This document shows, piece by piece, positions 47,201 to 58,612 of a DNA stretch of 64,000 nucleotides (the first letter of the stretch is position 1; each line of letters opens with the position of its first letter). The notes below the pieces were generated by a model. It was given only the letters and a program-made list of their open reading frames with translations, did no database searches and was not told where the DNA came from. A program made the position numbers and the translations under genes. This DNA is from Metellina segmentata (lineage: Eukaryota; Arthropoda; Arachnida; Araneae; Tetragnathidae): contig OX375872.1 of NCBI GenBank assembly GCA_947359465.1, positions 133,660,011 to 133,724,010 on the forward strand, written 5' to 3'.

Positions 47201-47671
47201 GTACTTGAAGTTGCTTATTTTTTCTGATATTAACATCCTGAAAATATCAAGTTAGGCAGGAACCTCACAGGGGGTTGCCAGTATTATAATATCTAGGCCC
47301 GAGGATGCCCGAGATTTTACACTGAACATGTCCATTTTCTAGGTTTAAAAAGACAAATATTGGGTCTGAATTAGTAACATTACAGCTGTGCAGTAAGTGT
47401 GAAATGTAATAGGAAAATGAAACATTTGTGCAAGGTACATAGGTCATTTGATAGGTTTGATAAATTTTTATGAGGTGGTGGAGCAATTGATTTGGTGACA
47501 TTAAGGCTGGCAGGTATCACTATTTTAACTAGCTCAGGTCAAGGTTAAGACAGATGCGTCAGTTTATTTCCGTCCTACGTATTTTTGAAACGAGCATTGC
47601 AGGTGAGATAATATTGAAAGAAAATTAGTTCCATGCTGTGATAAAACATTTTTATTTAAAGAAGTGCACGG

Positions 47672-47948
47672 CCGCCCTATTCTCCAGACTTGGTACTAAG
47701 CAACTTTTTGTTTCTAAACTTGAAAATTTGGCTAGGTGCGAAGAAATTCTCATCGAATAAAGATGTCATAGCAGCTGTCAATGCGTATTTTGCAGCCTTT
47801 GACAAAAGTTACTTTCCGACAGTATGAAAAAAATTGGAAACTCACTGGACCAAGCGTGTAGCCCTCGATGGAGACGGCTGAGAAATCAAATCGTTTATTA
47901 AAAAAAAACTGTCTAACTTTTTTTTACCATATTAATCAAACCACCCTC
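47672..47948 (+). pseudogene. mariner (DD34D) transposase 3' remnant
   Basis: PPYSPDLVLSNFLFLNLKIW, then FSSNKDVIAAVNAYF and KLETHWTKRVALDGDG, with in-frame stops: the C-terminal part of a classical mariner transposase (PPYSPDLAPSD.FLF..LK..L). In this copy the catalytic Asp of the SD pair is Asn. It is followed at about 47935 by AATCAAACCACCCTCG before TA, which looks like the element's right terminus. The 5' part is lost. Confidence 0.85.
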
Positions 47949-48279
47949 GTAAACAAAGAGTACACTGGCTACATATTGCAATTTGATGAGAGGATGGTCA
48001 TCTTAATCTATTATCGGGTCGGTCATTTTGCCTGTCACCTGATGCGAAGTGCAGATGCGTGGGAGTAAGGTTAGAAAATAAGGTGCTCGAGCGACCCCCC
48101 CCCTTTCAAAATTCTAAACTCAATACTTGAATTTTTCTCAGAAACTGTACTTATTTACAACTAAACAACTAAATGTGGCTTGCGAGAAATTTTTAATACA
48201 TGGATGTAAACAGTATTCAATTAATAAGAAATTGTTGTAAAATATGCAAGACGTAATAGATGAGTTTTATATACAAGAT

Positions 48280-48480
48280 GTACGAACTGGAGTATATTGC
48301 TGAGACTTCAACATACATGCGAATTGGACTATATTGTTTGAAACGTTAACAACAGACATGCAAACAGAGTATATAAACAGGGTATATTGTTTGACACATT
48401 AACGAAAACATGCGAAATTAAAGTATATTGTCTGAGACATTAACAACGGACATATGAGTTAGAGGATATTGCTTGAGACA
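48280..48480. repeat. minisatellite, ~45-bp unit
   Basis: agtatattg.ttgagac.tt, aacaacagacatgcga recurs four or five times. Confidence 0.75.
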
Positions 48481-48714
48481 TAGTAATGAGTTCTTCTAGG
48501 ACATGTACATTTTCAATTGCATCGAATTTGTTTCCGGCAATACTAACTTTTCGTTGTTTCGTCAAATTTATGATTTACACTAAGAGCTACCTAGGCGAGT
48601 TACAGGCTTTCGACTGAATATACGAACGGCAAAGTTTTCTTAAAGGATATTGCTGTCTGCAAGTTAACGATAGACATTTGCTCACTTCCAATGATGCAAT
48701 GCAGTGTTGCAGGA

Positions 48715-48905
48715 AATGTATAATTTATGACCTTTCCACTAAATTTTTCTGTCTGCATTTTGAAATCTGCGTCATGAGAAAGGACTCGTTGCGTCCTTTA
48801 TTTTACAGCAGCTGCTCATAATTTTCTGCATTTTGAAATCTGCGTTACGAGAAAAAGAACTTCCGTACGTCCTCTACTTGCAACAACTGCTCATAGAAAA
48901 TCAAC
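48715..48905. repeat. two copies, ~60-bp unit
   Basis: ctgcattttgaaatctgcgt, atgagaaa, gcgtcct.ta.tt and caactgctcata occur twice. Confidence 0.7.
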
Positions 48906-50209
48906 GGATTTTCATTTCCAAAAGAGTTAGACCCTTCTTCAGTCGCTAAGGAGAATAAATTGTGTGTTTTGCCTGGTTCTCACTTGAGTTCTGCTTGTAA
49001 ATATGCTATGGGCTTAACTCTTTTGTTGGAGGAAATGCTATTTCAGATGTCTTAAAATTACCATGTTTCTCATTAATGTAAAGTAAAAATAACCTTTTCA
49101 ATATCTGGAAAAAAGCATTCTTTGATAAGTGTTTTTCAAGAAAAAACAGCTCCAAATGAATCAATGTGAAAAATCATTGTTTAATGATGAATGAAAATAC
49201 TGTTAAATCAAATCATTCCTGTTCTCCAAAGGTGTGTCTACAAGCATTGATTGTGCGTAAAAAGGCTAATGTCTTAATGTCTAATGTATAATGTCTTAAA
49301 TCATTTTATTAGAATTATTGATACGGGTGGTCAAAAAAGTATTTTAACATTTATGGCAGATAATTGCAATTAAAATGTTTGAGTGAGAGACGGAATAATC
49401 ACCCGTGGGTTTTTCAGATGAATCAATCTGAAGTTTGTCATTCTTAAACATGGATCCCACGAGCATGAAAACTCGTAAGGAGGTGGATTTTTCATTTTAG
49501 TTTTAGGAACTCTTAAAAAGTATAAACATTTGTTTTAAGTATTTATTTAAAAAAAAAAGTCTTTAAAAGAAAATATTTTACACAGTGATTTTACAAGAAC
49601 ACTGCATATCTTATCCCAATTGTATTCAAAAGACTAGGTCTGTGATATTTGTTCAAATTCAAGAGTCATAAACGCCAATGGCATGTTATAGGTTAGTTCA
49701 AACTGATGTTTTCAAACTGGATCTGTGGAACTCAAAGCCCAGCACTGAAAATTTCTTCATCGGTGTACTTATTGGTTAATCTATTGCAATTTATGTAAAA
49801 TATAGCCTTAACAATAAAAAAAAATAGTCTTGAAAGGTCCCTTTCTTTTGCTTGAAGATTGGGAACCCTGTTAAATTAAGTTTAGTCAAATGTATCCAAA
49901 CCATATGTCCACGAAAAATAAAAGCTGGAGATGTTTTGCGTGCAACCAACTTGGCGATATATCACGCTTCTAGGGGGACAAGGAAGCGATTGTGATACAT
50001 CAAGAAGAACTATATAGTAAGAATATTCAGAAATAATGCAAAAATTATGCACTAAATTACTCTATCTTTTTATTTAAAAACATGTAAAACTATAAATTAA
50101 ACCAGAAATCGAGGGGTGAAATCTCTTCAAACAATATTATATACTGTAGGATATATTTGAATACAGAAAATCTATCTCATTCTCACTTTCGAAATACCCA
50201 AATCATTTT

Positions 50210-50465
50210 TACCAATTCAGTTAAAGAAAATTGAAACAATTTAATCTCTACTCAGTTTAAGAGAAATTTAATGCACTCGCTCTCAATTCAGATAAAGAAA
50301 ACTGAAGCAGTCGATCCTCGATTCAGTTAAAGAAAACGGAAAATATTGACCCTCAATTCAGTTTAAGAAAACTCTGAAGCAACTGACCCATAATTCAGAT
50401 TATCAAAGACGAAGCAACTGACCCTCAATTGAGTTTAAGAAAACTGAAGCAATTGACCCTTGAGC
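50210..50465. repeat. minisatellite, ~45-60-bp unit
   Basis: ctcaattcagtttaagaaaa, ctgaagcaattgac repeats about six times. Confidence 0.8.
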
Positions 50466-50643
50466 TTTTAATTCTAAAGAAACAAATTGGTATTTTATAT
50501 AGGATCAATTAAATGAGCGATGTATCCCATTGCGCGTGATACATCAAAGGCACGATTTAATGAGAGATTATGGTGATTGTTTTCATTGTTTAACATTCAT
50601 TGACTTGACATATTCTGAGTTTGTGTTTCATTTTACCTTGCAG

Positions 50644-50711
50644 ATGTCTTCTATGGATTTAACCTTCTACACCGGTTCGAACTCTATTATCGATGATCAT
50701 AACGGATCTGG
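50644..50711 (+). CDS. grh: grainyhead exon (linker, part 1)
   Basis: 22 codons plus two bases between acceptor ttgcag and donor GTGAGT, phase 2 at its end. The peptide MSSMDLTFYTGSNSIIDDHN lies in the poorly conserved linker between the DNA-binding and dimerisation domains, so homology alone would not identify it. It is accepted because both splice sites are good, the frame is open, and phases match the exons on both sides. The ATG at the first codon is internal to the protein. An alternative exon or cassette use is possible. Confidence 0.8.
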
Positions 50712-51805
50712 GTGAGTATTGGGGTCCTGCCTTTTTTGGGTATATCCTTAGATGGATCCTGCAATAGTAAAATTGAACCTTTAAAAAATTAAGGAATATC
50801 TGTAACACAAAAACAAGTCTACTTTTGAACAACAAAGAGAATCACACAACAATGAACAAGAAAAATATTTAATGGTTTTGGGATAGGGGAAAGTGACCTA
50901 ATAAAATATATATTTTTTAAATGCGTTGGTGATTGTCTAATGAAAATTTTAGCAAACAACATTTTGATTTTCAACACTGTCACCAAAGCTGTTTCGAAAT
51001 GTTGATAGTTTTTTGACAAACTACGTCAAAAATATAAAAAAAAAAAATTTAAATTTTTTTTGAATTAGCTGTTTGGGGAAAAGGTTTCCCAATATGAGGC
51101 AACAAGCTTTTTTAATGATATTGTGCAGTCACACACAAAAAAATCTATTTAATATAAAACTTACTTATTTATACAAAAATCTTTCAGTTAACTTAACACC
51201 TTAACTTATACGTCTAAAGACCAATCAAAAAGTCTCCCAAGCTCTAAAAAGCGATATACCACCATACGTTGTTATTGAAGTATGGGTCGGCTCGCAATTG
51301 GGAAGGACTCTATAGTCTCCCTAGCTAATAGTTCATGACACTTCCAGTAGATGACGACACTGTAAGGTAAAGATACAAGAGTATCTCGTATTAGGCAAGT
51401 ATATCATAATCGGTCACTTTTCCCTACAATACTAATCGGAAATCTCCTGACGCTTAGAGCATTAATTTTCCCTACATCTCTTCTCACCAGTTTTGGCATT
51501 CTTGGCCAATAGAATCTTTCCTATGATTCTTTCAACCAATCTAGATGTGGTTATTTAGCCATTAAATGCGATGTAGAGTAGAAGCAATACTGTACTACTC
51601 AAAGATCTGGTAAGGCTCAGAATGTTAACGATGGAAAAAAAAATTTTTAATCAAAACTTTGCCCTGATCTTGTATAGTACGTTCTGTCTCGGTTTCTTGA
51701 TGCGAAAAGTATAAGAAAGACGTACAAGAGACGATCGAAAATGCGTCAGCGTGAACTTCACCATCAATATTTTGTTTATAACAAGCTTCTTTTTCTCGTT
51801 CGCAG
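50712..51805 (+). other. grh: grh intron, 1.1 kb
   Basis: GTGAGT to cgttcgcag. AT-rich; no repeat family or gene recognised inside. Confidence 0.8.
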
Positions 51806-51891
51806 GCTTGATCGTCGAGATACGGATTCCAGAAGTAGCAACACTTTTACGCCTCCTCCCAAGCGCATGAAACTGTTTCCTGGAGACAGAG
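51806..51891 (+). CDS. grh: grainyhead exon (linker with basic PPPKRMK patch)
   Basis: One base completes a glycine codon, then 28 codons and one base to donor GTAAGA, phase 1. The peptide is hydrophilic (LDRRDTDSRSS), then NTFTPPPKRMKLFPGDR. Grainyhead proteins carry a similar PP.KR patch shortly before the dimerisation domain (the fly protein has FGPPMKRGR there, from memory), which fits this position. The KRMK cluster could act as part of a nuclear localisation signal; that is inference. The acceptor has a good pyrimidine tract (cttctttttctcgttcgcag). Confidence 0.88.
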
Positions 51892-52289
51892 GTAAGATTA
51901 TAATATGTTTTTATAATTGAAATTCTCTAACATAGTGCAAAAACAACTTTTATGCACAGCGCTGCTGTCGAAAGGAGGGGAAATTAAAAGGATCTTACTC
52001 TAAAATTCAAAAAGAAAAATTCGCGCGGGCTGTGTTGGAGCACGGCCGCAGGGTTTTACTTGAATACGTCTTGTATAGTATTTACTTGGGTGTAGTAAAT
52101 AAAACCCAAATTCAGTAGTCAATTCAGTGTTTATCGAAAGCTGACGAGTTGCTCTTTCGAGTGGACTAAGTTCGATGTATTTTTGCTTGCCCATTCGCTG
52201 AGTGTATGCCGATATTGTGAATATATATTTTTTAATTTTCGACTGCGATTCAAAGTTTTGTAACTAACACTGTATTTGATTTCACTTTG

Positions 52290-52380
52290 AGTACCACAAA
52301 TCGGCAGATCTCGACGTTAGCTTTCGTTTGAGACCAATTTCGACGTCGTAGCGCTTTGCTTCATTCGCACTACAGTCAAG
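52290..52380 (+). repeat. dispersed repeat, other copy at 8090-8200
   Basis: gcagatctcgacgttagctt, tcgtttgagaccaatttcga, cgtcgtagc; inverted relative to the first copy. Confidence 0.6.
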
Positions 52381-52594
52381 TTTGCATTTTGTCCTTGATA
52401 AATATGTTCTTTCTGGACCTGTCATAAGCAATAAGTTCTGGAGTTTAGTTTTGAATATGCCAAAATCCTTGTCTATGCAGCCAATCTAAGCTATTGTCAC
52501 CTAGGCCTAACTCCAATTGACCTGGATAGAAATACTTTTTGACGTGCATACGCCTTTTAAATAACACTTAAGAAAAAGATAAAGTGTTATAATG

Positions 52595-52596
<2 letters not shown>

Positions 52597-52687
<91 letters not shown>
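52597..52687. repeat. (TA)n microsatellite
   Basis: About 45 uninterrupted TA units, the longest in the window. Confidence 0.95.
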
Positions 52688-52690
<3 letters not shown>

Positions 52691-53936
52691 GAATTGGTTA
52701 ATTTTCAGACAGGTTGGTTTTTATTGTACTCTTTCGGCCCTCAAATATATCTGTCCAAGTTGAATTTTCCACTCCTTTCATAGCCAGCCTTACATGTTTC
52801 TTTACACTAGCAATCCCTCTCGTATCACGATATTTTAACACGTCTTTGATCGCATCGACCTTTCACGAGTCACCAATAGATTTCTATTGGTCTGGAAAAC
52901 CGCTCCATCGTGCCAGCATTGCCAAGAACCTCTGTCCATCCATCATATTTTGACTTCTTGCATAGGTCTCAGAGATTTTTAAAGACATTTTTTAAAAATT
53001 TCAATACCAATTTTATCACACCTGTTGCGTCAACCTCCCCATCCATTACTTTTAATATTTCTTCATCATTCGGGATTTTTACCTCCTACGTAATTAATAA
53101 GGTTTTTAATTGGATTCCATAACGTTCTATCAACGAAGATAGGGATACCCCATGTTAGCTCTCTTTTTCAAAAATGGCAGTTTTACATATCTTGTGGTTA
53201 AAATTTTACCTTCATATTTAATTTTTTTGCATGTCACTTGGTTTTATCCATTGCATTTCTGTTTTAATGTTGGTCTGATTATTAGTTTCAAGTCTTTCCT
53301 AATTTTACTGTCTTGTGTTTGGAGCAGTTCTTATCCTCTTTTGGATCTTGCGCCATAAAACCCAAATCTACAAACCAACCAAGCCTCTCGTATCAATAAC
53401 TATACAAAGAACGAACACATACACAAGATCGCGTTTTGTTTTAATATCTGGTTACGTGTTTTCCTAGTGTTGTAAATTCTTATCCGTATCTCTGCCCTAC
53501 CGCGTTCTTGTGGGATTGAACACATCTGTTGATTAGAGTGTTACTTTGGAAGGTCGGGTTTCCTCCTGTCACCATCTCCATCACAAAACAAGTTACTTAT
53601 GAACGTCACTTTCTTTCTTTAATGGCGGCGTTTTGCCGCTTGCTTTTGGTGTCGTGTTCAAGCCTTCTCGGAACTGATGGTAATTTGAGGGATCGGTTGA
53701 ATGCTACCGATACGATCATTTTCACGATGTTTACAGGTTTAAATTTCTTTTAACGGAAGTTATGGGCTTGGGCAAGAACATAGAAGGGATTGGAAGCTTT
53801 TTTTCTTCCAATTACGTTGCCAGGATTTCATTTCAAAGAAGAAGAAGAAGTTTGAAATACAATTTTCCGGCCAAATGAAACGACTTTAGAATTTTAAAGT
53901 TTTACTGTGTCTATTGTCTTATGTCTATTCTCTTGC

Positions 53937-54235
53937 CACGGTAACCCAGCTGGAAGAGCAACGAATTAGAAACCGGAGGGTTGCAAATTCGAAGCTAGAT
54001 CCAGTCAAAGACTCGTGTACATGGGAGTTGGTGCACGTTAAATCAGTCGTGGCCTCAAATATCCGCATTTTCTGCTGTTTGGAAATGTGAAGAGTGCGGT
54101 GCCAACTCAGGTGTTCTCGTCATCTGACCATGGTTCAAAATTACGAGGTATCTTTGTATCTTTTCCTTCAGGATTGATCCCGGACCATCGCCAATAGCCC
54201 GTTGTGTTGCTCCAGTGCGACATTAATTTACTGCC
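53937..54235 (+). repeat. type II SINE, full length
   Basis: Head ccacggtaacccagctggaa with B-box-like gggttgcaaattcgaagc; body aaatcagtcgtggcctcaaa, gaccatggttcaaaattacg; tail gcgacattaattta. Confidence 0.9.
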
Positions 54236-54273
54236 AAACCAGCTTTCCCTTATATATCGACAATAGATTAATC

Positions 54274-54593
54274 TTGACCCTCTTGGTAGCTGCCATGAGG
54301 TACCCCGTCATTAGCAAAATTGGCCGGATTTTGATGGACGAGATATCTTATCCGTCGAGATCTCACTGTCGATCGTCATTAAAAGAAAATTGACCTTATC
54401 TTGATCTGGTTAATGGCAAAACAATTGGCAAAATCTTGATGATGTGATATCTCGTCATCAGTATTTTGCTGATTTTTTTTATGATAGTATCGAGATTTGG
54501 TCAGTTTTCCAAAGGACGAAGTACTTCTTCCATCAAGATTTGATCAGTTTGTTAAAGGCAAGTTACCATCGAGACAACCACCAATAGGGTTAT
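54274..54593. mobile_element. TTAA MITE copy, diverged and extended
   Basis: TTGACCCTCTTGGTAGCTG to ACAACCACCAATAGGGTTATAA, with several GACGAGATATC-type modules. Confidence 0.7.
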
Positions 54594-54810
54594 AACAGTT
54601 TTAGGCGACACATTTTTTTGCATCTTATCGTCCACTCTTGCTCCTAAACACCCATTCTCTATTCCCCTGTGTCCAACATCACCCCAAGGTTCCTTCAGTG
54701 CCCAAAGAGGACTGTAGTGTCTTCGCATTCTTCAATTAGTCCAGCATTATTAGTGATTCCAATACAACCCCCTACAATATTCCGTCGATCTTCAAATCGA
54801 GCGATTGGGA

Positions 54811-54995
54811 TTATGAATCCTCCTGATGGCTGTCCTGACGAGGTATCTCGTCATCAGCAAAATTAATTATTTCTTGATAGACGAGATGTATTGTTATTAG
54901 AAAAAATTTACCAGATTTTGATAACGTGTCATGATTGAAAAATTAGCAATACCCTGATGGACGAGATATCTCGTCGAAACCACTTGGAGGGTTAA
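54811..54995. mobile_element. TTAA MITE copy
   Basis: gaatcctcctgatggctg, then GACGAGGTATCTCGTCATC; right end CCACTTGGAGGGTTAA. Left TTAA mutated. Confidence 0.75.
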
Positions 54996-55442
54996 CATGA
55001 ACGCACGTGCTCCGTCTATTTCATTAAAGTGGTCGATGGTTATCCGAGTATAGAAATCATTTTTAAATGGTTGGGTTCTCAAAAAATAATTCGCGATGAT
55101 TAAGTATCAGTGAGCAACTATTTAAATTTTGTTTCTCGCGATTCGTTTTTATTTCTATCGCTTTTGAAGCTTTCGTACGGTTTGTTAATATGCAAATATG
55201 TGAGATAGTTATGTCAGTGAAATTAACAATTTTCATACTTGCATATTACCTATTAAATAATTAATGAATAACTTATTTTATTTAAATAGCACGAAAGTTA
55301 TGTTTGTCTTTTTTTACAAAAGATATACAAAATAAGAGAAACAATTTCAAATTTTGAGGGAAGGGGCCTAGCCCCCTACATACCCACCCTCTGGCCGTTC
55401 CACTTCTTGTAGTTAATATTCGTTAGAAATGTTATGTTAGTA

Positions 55443-55648
55443 TTAACCCTCCTGTGGTGGTTGTCACCACGAGGTATCTCATCTTTAGCAAAAATGGTCA
55501 GATATTGATGGACGTGATATATCTGACCCTTCATCTCATCATCATCAAAAAATCAGCATTATCTTGGAAACGAAATATTTCGTCAATAGCATAAATTGGT
55601 CGGATCTTGTTAGACGAGATATCTTGTCGAAACCACTTGGGGGGTTAA
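55443..55648. mobile_element. TTAA MITE copy
   Basis: TTAACCCTCCTGTGGTGG to CCACTTGGGGGGTTAA. Confidence 0.85.
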
Positions 55649-56239
55649 ACAACAAATCCAACTCAAGAAAACTTATCCGATTTCTGACAACCAGTGAACT
55701 CTAAAGTAACTCAACTAAACTCCTGAATTTGTGGAGAACAGGAGACGAAAGTCCACAACGATGTTGGAACCATAAACCTCAAAGCACACAACAATCTTAA
55801 TCTTATTTACAATAATTGGACTGTTTTCATTGAATTGAAGTACTTCGGACAACATAATTATAAGCCATTTTACAAATTTTTCACAATAGCATTTCTCAAG
55901 TTTTGAAAAATTCCAAAAGTATAATGCCCCTTATTCCCTATTCAATAGTCCATCTTATCTTCAACTTACACGTGTTACGTACTCATTCAAGCAATCTTAA
56001 ATTCTTTTGTGATGGTTTATCACTATTCAAGAAAAGTAGTTTTTTTTTAATCTTGAACTCTCAAGTATTGCGCACACATTCGAACAATCAGAACTTTTTC
56101 TGGTCCTCTTGAAAATTTTGTTTTTGATTTTCTTTCTTAACAGAACTTATTTCTGTGGCATATCACTTATATTGACCGGAACCCTTCAATTCATTCATAC
56201 GCTGAGTTATTCGGGATAGTAATCTTATGGTAAATCAGT

Positions 56240-56521
56240 TTAACCCTTAAACTGATTTCGACTAGATATCTCCTCCATCAAGATCTGTCCAACTTTGATA
56301 GTGACGAGATATCTCATCATCAAGATGCTGCTTGTTTTTTTATGGTGATGAGATCCATATCTAGTTGTGTTTTTTTCTAATGACGAGATATCTCATCCTC
56401 ACGGTATCGCCTGTTTTTCATGGTGACGACATCAACATCTAGTCTGGTTTTTATAATGACGAGATATCTCGTCCATCAAGATCTGCTCACTTTTTATAAT
56501 GACAATTACAAGAAGGGTTAA
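56240..56521. mobile_element. TTAA MITE copy with extra palindrome modules
   Basis: TTAACCCTTAAACTG at the left, AGAAGGGTTAA at the right; inner modules with GACGAGATATCTC near 56303, 56382 and 56458. Confidence 0.7.
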
Positions 56522-56785
56522 ATGACTTTTCAAGTCCCTTAAAACTAAATGTAATCTGTTACTAACGAAATAAAACAAATCAAATAAACTCTAAAGGCAA
56601 GTCATACATTGATCCAACATCTGCCCTGCGACATTAAATAAGCTAAAATACGCATGCGTAACGACATGATTTCGGTACAGAAACGAAATTTTGAATCCGC
56701 TAGCATCGCTTGTACGTTTTGTCGCATGCCCATTTAAGTTTGCTGCATTCAATAGATTTCTTAAAAATCATTTTATTTCTTTCAG

Positions 56786-56871
56786 TCCTTTTGTACGCTC
56801 GTCAAGAATCTGAAAACACATTCCAACCATTGCATATTCATCCTCCAACGCTTACAGGTTTAGCGAAAGGG
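56786..56871 (+). CDS. grh: grainyhead exon (dimerisation domain, part 1)
   Basis: Two bases complete a valine codon, then 28 codons to donor GTAAGT, phase 0. The peptide reads LLYARQESENTFQPLHIHPP and continues TLTGLAKG. This matches the start of the CP2-family C-terminal domain (VLLYVR.E.E.VF..L....P...GL), the first strands of a ubiquitin-like fold that mediates homodimerisation in grainyhead and GRHL proteins. Preceded by acceptor atttctttcag. Confidence 0.94.
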
Positions 56872-57141
56872 GTAAGTTGCACACATGTTTTTATTAACCT
56901 ATGCACACATGTTTTTATTAAAATATAAAAATGTTATACAAGATTTCTAATACAGAATATCGTCACAACACAGAATTATTAAAAATCAAAATGGCGATTA
57001 TCGTTTCAACCGTTAGTCGAAGAAACATTTTCAAGTGAAAAGAAATATTCGAATGAATAAAAGTGTTGGATATGACATTTTTTTGCAAGAGGGCAAGTAT
57101 GTATAAAAACATTAGATTTTATTTTTTACTACCCCGCTATA

Positions 57142-57157
57142 CAGGGTGGTTCCGAAT
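57142..57157 (+). mobile_element. solo transposon terminus, DD41D-like
   Basis: TA followed by CAGGGTGGTTCCGAAT, one mismatch to the first 16 bases of the element at 44273. No partner terminus was seen. Confidence 0.45.
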
Positions 57158-57164
57158 CTAAATG

Positions 57165-57545
57165 GTGATTATCTTTTCCAACCATTTTCCCCACACAACT
57201 TCTTATACAATCGTTAATAAACAGCACTTGCGTCATTTTTGCACTGAAGAGCTAACCACTCATCAGGTGTATTTTGAATATTCGCCCCAAATTTTGTAGT
57301 GCATCTTTGTTCTCCTGAAATTTGGAGTGACGTATTCAACACCAAGTCACCATACAAAACATTTTTCATTAAATTTATTCAACGATATATTTATTCATTC
57401 GTTATTTTCATGAAGAAACGGATAGTTTAGATCAATAATGAGACAGAATAGACATATGTCGGTGTGCCAATCGAATTCCGCTCACACAACTTCTACAATC
57501 CTTCTAAACAGCACCTGCGTCATTATTTCACTGAAGTGCAAGCCT
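57165..57545. repeat. diverged duplication, ~300-bp spacing
   Basis: ccacacaacttcttatacaa, taaacagcacttgcgtcatt and ttgcactgaag recur near 57485-57540. Confidence 0.65.
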
Positions 57546-58226
57546 CCGGCAATTAAAATCGGAGTTACAACTAATACTTCCGTCGTTCTTTTTAACAGAT
57601 GGTGAGAAACAGTTGTAGTATGAACAGTGTCGTAATGCTCTATAGCAGAACTGAGTGTTACTACAATTCTGTCCTTGTTCCATTAGAAGGATGAATCCTG
57701 TCAAAGACAATTGACTCATTTAACTCAAAATACCCGTATTTTGCACTTGCGTCATTGTTCTTTCGGAACTGGGATATGATCTATACAGCATCTACACATG
57801 AACATTTTCTAACTGTAGGTATAACTACGACAAACGTTTTAAACGATAATCGCCGTAACATTTATTTTGGTTTAGTTTTGTTTTTCCGTTTGGTTTTATC
57901 GCTCTACGGCCATTTTTTTTCTTCACTTGAAAATTTTTATATATAATCACCTCTTAACAATATTGTTGATTATAAAAAAAAGAGAGGAAATTCGTGTAAC
58001 ATGTTATTATTTTCATACATGGCTTTTAAATAATGTAGTAAAATAGGTTATAAAAATGAATAATTTATTAAAACACATTTCATTTAAAAGATCTTTGAAA
58101 AGTGTATCCCAGTACACTTGTTGCATGTTAATGGAAATGTAAATTTCATTAAATATTCTCAAATGATGTAGGTGTTTTTTCGTTATATTCATGGGAATGT
58201 AATCCTACAAAGATTAATTCTTTGGA

Positions 58227-58612
58227 GCCGCGGTAGCTCAGTCAGTAGAGCGTCGGTCTCGCATCGGAAGGGTAGTGGGTTCTGTCATCAGCGGAGCCTG
58301 CAATTCTGATGGTTGCGAGATCGGCGCTTGGACCTGGCTAAAGACCGTCGTGTTCGCTAATGGTGGCTGGGGAACGTTAAATAGGTCGTGGTCACAAAGC
58401 CCCCCATGTTCCCATACCAAATCAATACCTCTGGGGGTACCTGATCAGGGGGTTATCGGCCTCTGATTGGGATCTAAATTACGATATGTGTGAGTGAATG
58501 GATGTGTGAAAGGGACCTTCCTGTAAAACGGATGTGTCATGCATGAAGAAGTCCAACCCTCCGGGGCAATGGCACCCCCAAGTGGGCCATATATGGCCCG
58601 CACGACAGCAGC
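58227..58612 (+). repeat. third SINE type, tRNA-like head, 386 bp
   Basis: Head gccgcggtagctcagtcagt, agagcgtcggtctcgcatcg resembles a tRNA with a good A box; the B box is decayed. It is flanked by a 14-bp duplication ATTAATTCTTTGGA (58213-58226) and ATTAATTCCTTGGA (58613-58626). Part of the body (aaagaccgtcgtgt, ggctggggaacgttaaatag) is shared with type II. Not a functional tRNA gene. Confidence 0.88.

Larger units (their letters stand above)
47201..50643 (+). other. grh: grh intron, 3.4 kb
   Basis: Starts at GTACTT (or at 47180 with GTATTC) and ends ttaccttgcag. It holds a decayed mariner fragment (47672-47948) and minisatellites near 48280-48480, 48715-48905 and 50210-50465. Nothing recognisable was seen in 47201-47670, 47949-48280 and 48906-50209, all AT-rich. 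Confidence 0.82.
51892..56785 (+). other. grh: grh intron, 4.9 kb
   Basis: GTAAGA to atttctttcag. Contains a long (TA)n tract, a SINE and four TTAA MITE copies, listed separately. Nothing recognisable was seen in 51892-52280, 52688-53936, 54996-55442 and 55649-56239. Confidence 0.83.

Noticed and set aside
52714..53358. Three successive open frames suggesting a membrane protein
   Set aside because: Different frames, T-rich composition explains the hydrophobicity, no homology recognised.
58227..58300. tRNA gene with a good A box
   Set aside because: The B box is decayed and the unit continues into a SINE body bounded by target duplications.
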